Below, piece by piece: positions 56,201 through 64,000 of a DNA stretch of 64,000 bases; positions within the stretch are counted from its first letter, which is position 1, and the number at the start of each line of letters is the position of its first letter. Position numbers and translations under genes: made by a program. The stretch is from Dendrocalamus latiflorus. Lineage: Eukaryota > Streptophyta > Magnoliopsida > Poales > Poaceae. The stretch covers positions 39,134,622 to 39,198,621 of the forward strand of contig CM029663.1 in NCBI GenBank assembly GCA_017311315.1, in the 5' to 3' direction. The notes below the pieces were generated by a model that saw only the letters and a list, made by a program, of their open reading frames with translations, did not search any database and had not been told where the DNA came from.

Positions 56201-59002
56201 GAACATTAATAAACAAACCTTTAGGCCATGATATTCAAATTGAAATAGAGGCTGCCTTGTATGCAACTGACTTATGGTTAAGCTTTAAATAGTTATTGAT
56301 TCATGTTAACACCAAATTAAATGACATACATATTTAAATTGGAAAGTCAGGATTCATAATGCAGATCCCACCCTTAGTACATCCCCGATAAATAAATATC
56401 AGAAGCTAGATTTAGTTAATAATGACAATTGGTATTTAGATTAACATTTCACATAAAATGATACATACTACGCCTTGCTCCGGTAGCTAAGTTTAAACTA
56501 GAGTTAGAAGTGGAGCTAAGCCTAATAGTAGCTAAAGTATGAGCAAGCTAATAATAGTGCCATTAACTAAATCCTAACACTAGCTTTGGTACATAATAAA
56601 ATTTAGTACAATTGTATATAAATCAAGCTGGGACCCGTACCAAAGGATCCTAATTCGAATTAAACTTAAGCTAGCGATAAATAGAGATACATAAAATATG
56701 ATAATAGGATTATTAGAGATTTAAATTCTAATTAATTACCATATAAGGATAAATATTGAGCCCTTGCTATTTATCTTAATCTAATTAATAAGTAAAAGCC
56801 TATATCAGAGATTATTCTAAAAACTTAATAAAGATATCCAAGTATTATAATACCTTCGACTAAAAGATTTATAGAATAAGTACAGATCTCATCCATCAGT
56901 CCAGTTTGCCTTTATCATAACCTGAGTTGCAAGGAATGCATACCCAAGAGATAAAATTTGTACACTAAACTCCTACACCAGTCTATAGGTCTAACCCGAC
57001 TCATGGAACTTCCTTGATAAATAACAAAATAATAAAAAGAGATTATTAATAAAAAGATCAAGTTATCATATGCTATTACCAACCTTGCCTCAAATCACCG
57101 AATCACCCATTAACTCGTAATAAAACTAAATTGAGTTTATTCGGATTTACTTGGATCTTTTTGAGTTATTTGCTTCTATTTGGATTCATTCGTTTATCGC
57201 GTAGTTAGAAACTGGAGTCCTGAAGAATGAATGGATCAAGCGAGATCGAGATCAAGTTGACGATAAAGACTGGAAGCTCAAGACCATCAAATGATATAGC
57301 CTTGAGTGAGCTCAAGACCGCGGTAAACCGCGCCAGGCGAGTCAATACTTTGATCATGTTGAACCTACGTTTTCTGCAAATTACGTTTGTTTAAATTATC
57401 AAATTGCATGCTGTTATGTTATATGCAAATACATGTTAATTTAAGATTCTAGTTATATCCCATTGTGTACTTGGTTAATATTACCCCTCCTTTGAAATAT
57501 TTGAACATGTGAACATTGTTGCCCTAGCACAAATTATAATAGTAACCTTTCAAAAATAAGTCTGTAATTATATGCCATGCGTAGTATTGTTTAGATACTC
57601 ATGGGCGCGAGAGCGCCCAAGCATCACTTTTAATCCTGAGAAAAATTGGTTGGGCAGTCATGGTGGTAGTGACTGGTGTATGTTGGATATGATTATTTTA
57701 TGCTCTCAAAAATCCCAACTTGCTTAAATACCTGGATGGATGGTTTGGGGGCTGGTATGTGGTGCAGTGGATGCACAGAATGTGAAATGTGGTAGAACCA
57801 TCCGGGTAACCTTAAGGACTGAATCTTGTCATGTCAACCCGTGTAAAACAGTGCAACCACAAGTCTGTAAAATACAACTTGGCTAAGTAGACTTATCGAA
57901 ATCCCGGACTCATCTCACTGGTAGTGGATTGATGGGGTTATGCTATGGCAAGGGGGCCTGAAGGGACACCAGTGGAGGGTGAAGTTTTCCCGCTTTCCTA
58001 ACGTTGCGGGAAGTAGGAGCCCGAGCTGCGTTAGAGTCTGGGGAAAACATCCCGCGCACAGATGGGACCCATCGCAAATGGGCGGTCACCCATAATGTGA
58101 GATGGGAGAAAGGACTAGATACTTTGAAAAGTCACTGTGATGGTCTGCTCAACCACACTTCTAAGGAATCGTGTGGGGCAATGAGTTGACTGTCTCTTGT
58201 GGTGAAAGTGTACAAACTCTGCAGAGTTAAAACTATTCGAATAGCCGTGCCCACGGTCAAGGGCAGACATGGGAACTTAACTAGATATAGTTCTGTTTTA
58301 AAAACATTGGAAACTGGGAATGGAAACTTGAAGGGCCAAGGACTGCCCTGGTTTGGAATTGTCCTGGGTGTCGTCCCAGTGGTAAGTTAAGCGGCTATAA
58401 CGCTGAAGAAATTGCTATATGGTGCAGATGCCATGTAACGGTGGATGGAATCTGAATCGATATTAATAATGCATTTCCTTATATATTATGATTTGGTTCA
58501 AATTGCTAGGTCTTAGGGATTTTTAACTAATTGTATTCAAAAGCACTCTACGCAAAAATAAAATAACTCGAGCCTTCCTTTGATAAACCATGCATACTAT
58601 TTAATTGCATTCTGTGTATTGGCTCGCGGAGCACGGGTCGGAGTGCTCATGCTCGCTTTTGCGACAAAATTCAGAATCAAGAAATCAAATCACCTCGCCT
58701 CAGCAACAAGATTGGACAAGCTGGCCGAGAAGATGAAGATGTCAAGGGCTAGGTCGCGAACCTCCAGTTGGATGCCTGTGGGCATGTCCTGAAGGTCCCA
58801 CCTGTGTGCTTCCTTCTTCCGCTGCTGCAATTTAATGATTTCGGCCTAATCGGCCCATGAGTAAGTTTACCATTACATTTACGCTTTCGCATGATATGTA
58901 TTTTGATATTCAGAACTGTAAACTGTGAGCACTATCTACTGATCCAGGGAATAGTGCAGTAAATCACAGAGGAATCCGGATGTTAATATCTAGGCTCCGA
59001 CA
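53202..59002 (+). repeat. 3' LTR of the LARD-like element (5,801 bp)
   Basis: Same layout as the 5' LTR; TATAAAG at 54198-54204. It contains a 165-bp block (55141-55305) that the 5' LTR lacks, bounded by short matching words (GTTAC / TTTGGTTAG), and a 6-bp difference near 55072. Confidence 0.92.
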
Positions 59003-59007
59003 GTTAT

Positions 59008-59999
59008 TCACAGTGAGGGACAGGGATTTACTGTACTCATATGGCGCAAGAGGGGCTTCGGTTCGGGCAGTTAGCCTACCTGCGGTGAAACCTCAGCGGG
59101 TGGTATCTAGCTAGATTAGAGTAAGGTAAAGGCTTTGTGATATTTTATCTGGGTCTCATGCCAAAAGAAGCGTGTTGACTTTTAGGATAATTTATCTCTT
59201 GTGGGTAAAGTTGTACAACCTCTGCAGAGTGTAAAACTATTCGAATAGCCGTGCCCACGGTCAAGGGCGGGCAAGGAATGCATTCACATGGTAGATTTCT
59301 GGTTTTGGTTTTAAAATCAAAGTTTTTGTATTCCGAGAGTGGAGGGAACTCTTGGAAGGTTATCCTGGCAGTTGGAGTCAGAGAGGGTGGATGGAACCCG
59401 CAGTTTTAACTTGGTCAGATAGACTAGATTAACTAGTGTTGGTAGATGGAACCTTCACTATAGAATTAATGATAGTTCTGTTAAACATTTACTTTATTAA
59501 ATTGATGCCTTTGAAAATAATTAGAAGTAATTAAATGAAAATGTTGCTTTGTGCAAAAGAACCATATAGCCTTCCCTTGTCAAGCCTTGCATCTATTGCA
59601 TTTTTCCCAAGACTTGCGGAGTACTTTATGTACTCAAATGCTACACTCAAAAATAATAACCAGAGGAGTACGAAGCTCAAGAAGGCGACTACGACTTCTT
59701 CGCGGGTGGATTCGACGAAGGATTCCAGGAGTTCTAGGTCGCGCTTCCCCAGTCAATTGCCTGTGGCGTATTGATGGGTCTTCACCGATTTTATCTTTTG
59801 CTTCCGCTGTGTTTCGTGTGTGCGAGGTCTTGAAACCTCAATTATAATAATGAGACCTTTCGGTCTGTACTCTTTAATATTGTAATAAAGCGTTGCTGGT
59901 TATGTATTCATTTCTGTTTAACTGTGTGCACTAGCTTTGATCTGGGACTAGTGCAGTAATACACAGAGGGTCCGGGTTCGGAAATCTGGGGTCCCGACA
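59008..59999 (+). repeat. Tekay-like gypsy solo LTR, part 2
   Basis: Continues from 46261 after the GTTAT duplication and ends GTCCCGACA at 59999. Total LTR length is about 3,507 bp with no internal region. It contains the conserved palindrome block (59220-59260) also present in the LARD LTRs. Confidence 0.8.
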
Positions 60000-60004
60000 C
60001 CTAG

Positions 60005-60321
60005 TCCGGTCCATCGTGTCTCGCCACGACTCCGCCTCGACGTCCTGCAGCCACAGACAAGAAACACGTCAAATAGCACCGCTCGATACATGAAAGCGTA
60101 AATAGCATAAGCACATCATACTTACTCATGACGAAGTCCAAAACCTGTCGAAATATCGAAATATGCAACCTAATCCCATACGACCAGGAATGACCAAGTC
60201 CGACCGAGCCCGATTGCGCCACGCAATGACTAGACTCCGAACCACTCAAACCAAACCCGACTAACAAAACCAATGTCAATTACTCATCATACACATGTGG
60301 TCATCTCCACATGGTTCATCA
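60005..60321 (-). repeat. SIRE/Maximus-type copia 3' LTR, first 317 bp
   Basis: Minus-strand LTR start TGATGAACC at 60321, preceded by the purine tract CAAGGGGGAGAT. It continues at 43746 after the nested insertions. Confidence 0.75.
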
Positions 60322-62031
60322 ATCTCCCCCTTGATGAGTATATTGACAAACCCAGAAAAAGCTCAAAGTAGAGTTTGAGTTTGAAGAATCCAACATGGTC
60401 CAAGGAAGGAAAGTGAAGGCTAATGACCATGTCGACAGAAGGAACACTAGCGCAACAACTGAAAGAGCAAATTGTTCTCCAAAGCTCTAAAATGATCCCA
60501 ACTAGCTTTTTCTACCACCATTCTCCCCCTTTTGGCAATAAATGCATCAAGAATGCAAAAGAGAGAATAGGACATCAATGGATGAACATGGCTGAAGTTT
60601 GTTTATTTAAGCATTTAGAGCCATGAGAATTATCCAATATGACCAACAAGTACTACACCAAGCCACAACTCAATAAAACGCTATCTAGATCATGACAACA
60701 TATATATAAGCCAGCTAGAACACATAGATGACAATCTGAAATAGTAGTACATTATGTGAGCAAGTCAAGTCATCAAGGAGCAAAGTCTAGTTAGAGAGAT
60801 CCATGGATGATGCAGGCCATGTCAATAAGCTAAGCGTAACTACGAAGCTCATTGAGTCCAAATAGAGTGCTATGTGCTCAAGAGTGAAGCATTGGTTAAA
60901 GTACTTGGTTCTTTTTGTAGTTTAAGCAAATTGAGCACATAAAACATTGTCTTTTTAAAGCTCATGGTCGTTTCCAACCCAAATTTTGTTATGTGCTAGA
61001 TCTCAAGCCTTATGCGACTACTCCAAGCAAGAAGCTTAAGAAGATAGTCTAGGTCATCCAAAACTCCCCCTGAGTTCATGCCTAGTGCAATGGCAAGCTG
61101 TCTCATGAGAAAGAATTGGTGAGATCAGTTTTTTCGCACAAAAGAGATCATTCTGCTTTTTTAAATAGTTGTACTCACTCATGTTGCATCAAGAGACTAA
61201 CAAAGCTCAATCTAAGGCTCAATAGAGATTCAATGCTCAACTCAGCCTATTTGACATGGCATGAATCATAAAGGGATAGCTCAAGAAAGACTAGACTCAA
61301 TTGCTATCATGACAAGTTTTAATGTAAGTTGAGCAAGTTTAATTAACTTATCATGGCAACAGCTAGTCTACACATATGAAGTCATGATAAATCTAGCAAC
61401 TAAGCACAAATCATGGCAAGGTGTGAAGCATCGTAAACATGTCATAACAGGATAATAATCAAGGCTCAATGTAGTTATATTACAATGCAGAATGCTAGAA
61501 ATGCAGAAAAATCCAGCTCCCCCTCAACATTAGATGCAACTTTGAGTTCAAGTTGAGTTATGTCAAAATTAAGCTCCAGAAGCTCCCAAATGAACTCCCC
61601 CTGAACCAAAGCAGTAAATACGAGAAGCTGGCAAAGAGGATCCAAACGGGTAGTCCTTAAAGCATAGATAAGATGTAGAGGATACTATGGCTCAGACAGA
61701 CTCTCATCTACCCCATATGACTCCAGAACTATCAGCTGACTGTCTAGCACACACACACTAGAGAGCAAACACGTACCCTGTCTACCCGAGGGTGGCCCAA
61801 CCCTTGCTAGAACCTACAAGCAATGAGTGAGCTCAACCTAGTGAGATAAGAAACAACTAATAAGCAGCATCCTAGAATCACAAGATAAGAGCAGAAGTCT
61901 AAACAACTAGACAAGAGAAACACTCTAATCTATGCTAGGAGGACTAATCCCAAATGCACCCAAAATGCAAAGCAACAGCAAGGAGTAAGAGCATAATCAA
62001 TATAATAAAACAGTAAAGCACAAGCTCCCCC
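60322..62031 (-). other. SIRE-type 3' region between pol and LTR, repeated GGGGGAG tracts
   Basis: About 1.7 kb without a gene. Minus-strand purine tracts GAGGGGGAGC-like occur at about 62033-62024, 61602-61595, 61523-61516, 61070-61063, 60530-60522 and, at the LTR, 60333-60322. A long untranslated or env-like region at this place is typical of the SIRE/Maximus lineage. No open env-like frame is seen here. Confidence 0.7.
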
Positions 62032-64000
62032 TCATAATAGCCTGTACGGACAAACCACCCCAACCTCTCCCCGCAGAGCTGAAAACCTCGAACTATCCAA
62101 AGGCTTGGTGAAGATATCAGCCAATTGGTGGTCACTCTCCACAAACTGGAGCACGATGTCACCCTTCTCTACATGGTCTCTAAGGAAGTGATAACGGATA
62201 TCGATGTGCTTGGTCCGAGAGTGTTGCACTGAGTTCTTAGCAATGTTAATCGCAGAAGTGTTATCACAAAAGAGTGGAACACTGTCGATAACTAACCCAA
62301 AGTCCCGCAGGGTCGAAGCCATCCAAAGCACCTGGCTACAGCAACTGGCTGCAGCAACGTACTCGGCCTCTACGGTGGACTGTGCAACACCGGACTGCTT
62401 CCTCGAGGACCATGAAACGAGAGAAGTGCCAATAAATTGGCAGGTGCCAGAAGTGCTCTTCCTATCTATCCTATAGCCAGCAAAGTCTGCATCCGAGAAG
62501 GCTCTCAAGGAAAGACACGAAGAGGAAGAGTACCAGATACCATAGTCAATGGTAGCTCGAAGGTACCGAAGAATGCGCTTCACCGCCTGGCGATGAGAAA
62601 CGCGAGGAGAAGCCTGAAACCGGGCACAAAGACACACAGCAAAGTGTATGTTCGGTATCGAGGCAGTGAGGTACAAGAGGGAGCCGATCATACAGCGATA
62701 CTCCTTCTGATCAACTGGCTCGCCATCCTCATCTGGGTCGAGTGAAGCTGAGGTAGCCATCGGAGTGGACACCGGCTTACCATCACTCATATCGAAGCGC
62801 TTCAGGAGGTCTCGAGTGTACTTGCCTTGATGCAAGAAGGTACCCTCCCGAGTCTGCTTAATTTGAAAGCCAAGGAAGAAGCTCAACTCGCCCATCATGC
62901 TCATCTCAAACGAGAAACGAGAGCATGCGAGGAGCCGCCAAAGATGATGTCATCCACATAAATCTGGACGAGCAACAGATCAGTGCCATGTCGGCGGATG
63001 AACAAGGCCTTGTCTACTTTACCCATCTCAAAACCATGACTCAACAAGTAGGATTTAAGCCTCTCATACCAAGCTCTAGGGGCCTGCTTAAGTCCATACA
63101 AAGCTTTAGAAAGCTTGAATACATGGTTAGGGTATTTGGGGTTTTCGAAACCAGGAGGCTGTCTCACATAGACTTCTTCCTCAATGAAGCCATTAAGGAA
63201 GGCACTCTTGACGTCCATCTGGTACAACTTGAAACCTTTAGAAGCTGCAAAGGCAAGCAGGATTCTAATGGCCTCAAGTCGAGCTACAGGGGCAAAAGTC
63301 TTCTCGAAATCCAGACCCTCAATCTGGGAGAATCCCTGAGCTACAGTCTAGCCTTGTTTCGAATAACCACTCCATCCTCGCTCTGCTTGTTCTTGAACAC
63401 CCACTTAGTCCCAATGATATTGTGACCTCGCGGGGGCTCGACAAGCGACCAGACCTTGTTTCTCTCGAAGTTTTCTAGCTCCTCATGCATGGAATTGACC
63501 CAAGACTCATCGGAAAGAGCATGAGAAACATCTTTGGGCTCGAATGAGGCGACAAAAGCAGAATGGTGACAGAATTGAGATATGCCAGATTTTGAACGAG
63601 TGACTCGCTCAAAGAGGTCTCCAATAATCTGCTCAGAAGGATGGTCTTTTTGAATGTGTCTAGGAGGTCCAGGATGAGATGAAGAAGTGGCCTCTACCTC
63701 GTGAGCTGGCGAGGTAGGAACAGAGCCACTAGCTCCAGAAGAGGCAGAACGCATGGGCTGATCGCCTCGAGGTGCGGTGGAAGAAGGCACCTCAAGGGGT
63801 GAATGAGGGACTGGATCGGGTAGACAACCCTCATCTCCATCGTCCTCATCAGCCACGAAGATGGGTTCGGACTGCTCTAAAGAACCTGAGATATCGGGCC
63901 TAGTCCCCGGACTGGCCTCGTCAAAGGTCACCTCACAGGTCTCTACCATTTTGCTAGACTCGCAGTTCCAAACCCGATAAGCCCGCGAAGAAGGCGAGTA
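62032..64000 (-). pseudogene. SIRE/Maximus-type copia pol: end of integrase, RT, RNase H (broken)
   Basis: Runs in from the right edge (SRAYRVWNCESSK, integrase C-terminus, about 63980-63945), through a variable Ser/Pro-rich linker, to RT: NKVWSLVEPPRG near 63450, MDVKSAFLNGFIEEEVYV near 63210, catalytic YVDDIIFGG near 62945. RNase H: DADFAGYRIDRKSTSGT near 62480, then AQSTVEAEYVAAASCCS and TKHIDIRYHFLRDHVEKGD near 62180, ADIFTKPL near 62110. The stop at 62034-62032 merges with the first purine tract. Lesions: a one-base loss near 63345 and a frameshift/short deletion near 62905 just after the YVDD motif. The protein would have copied element RNA in the cytoplasm of the host cell; this copy cannot. 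The 5' half lies outside the window. Confidence 0.9.

Larger units (their letters stand above)
46262..59002 (+). mobile_element. LARD-like non-autonomous retrotransposon (12.7 kb) with TSD GTTAT
   Basis: Two near-identical LTRs (5,630 and 5,801 bp) surround a 1,310-bp core with PBS and polypurine tract but no gag or pol. GTTAT flanks both ends (46257-46261, 59003-59007). LTRs of this size with a non-coding core are the definition of a large retrotransposon derivative; it must rely on proteins from an autonomous relative. Termini and the 3' phrase CGAGATTCATTTAAGGGGGG point to a Tekay/Del-type gypsy ancestor. By eye the LTRs differ about once per 100-200 bp, so the insertion is fairly recent. 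Confidence 0.92.

Noticed and set aside
62204..63425. Plus-strand ORFs overlapping the SIRE-type pol
   Set aside because: Shadows of the minus-strand RT/RNase H coding sequence.

Overview
This window is plant repeat DNA, almost certainly from a grass (Poaceae), and most likely from a centromeric or pericentromeric block. No cellular gene, tRNA, rRNA or CRISPR array could be supported. Nearly every base can be assigned to nested LTR retrotransposons or tandem repeats. The species cannot be named from the sequence alone.

Layout. 1-3.2 kb: broken antisense-type ORF of the 'putative gypsy-type transposon' (Transposase_28) class. 3.2-5.6 kb: 3' end and probable LTR of a Ty3/gypsy element. 5.6-8.0 kb: unassigned repeat carrying a solo CRM-type LTR (TSD GGCAT), ending in a short TGTTGT...ACAACA LTR. 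8.0-12.0 kb: satellite of about 155 bp per monomer, organised as a 15-monomer higher-order repeat of 2,325 bp. 12.0-24.5 kb: a thicket of CRM-type (centromeric chromovirus) pieces in both orientations. It includes two copies of a non-autonomous element that encodes gag plus an unrecognised protein region instead of polymerase, and a truncated Angela/BARE-type Ty1/copia element with its 5' LTR, PBS and gag. 24.5-35.1 kb: two inverted copies of an array-bearing retroelement (short LTR, PBS, then 145-, 53/54- and 96-bp arrays). CRM sequence separates them. 31.4-41.0 kb: a CRM element with TSD GGCCA whose RT gene is split by a solo Angela LTR (TSD GTTAC). It sits inside the LTR of an older, opposite-strand CRM-type element (30.9-41.7 kb). 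41.8-64 kb: a SIRE/Maximus-type copia element on the minus strand. Its 3' LTR is split by a 3.5-kb Tekay-like solo LTR (TSD CCTAG), which is split in turn by a 12.7-kb LARD-like element (TSD GTTAT) with 5.6/5.8-kb LTRs around a 1.3-kb non-coding core.

The order of insertion can be read from target-site duplications. On the left, old CRM-type element, then younger CRM, then Angela copy (now a solo LTR). On the right, short LTR, then SIRE, then Tekay-like LTR, then LARD. The 155-bp satellite with higher-order structure, together with several CRM elements nested in each other, is the pattern known from grass centromeres. The centromere assignment is inference from that pattern. The items most worth follow-up are the gag-plus-unknown CRM relatives, the higher-order satellite, the array-bearing retroelement, and a conserved triple palindrome in the Tekay/LARD LTRs.
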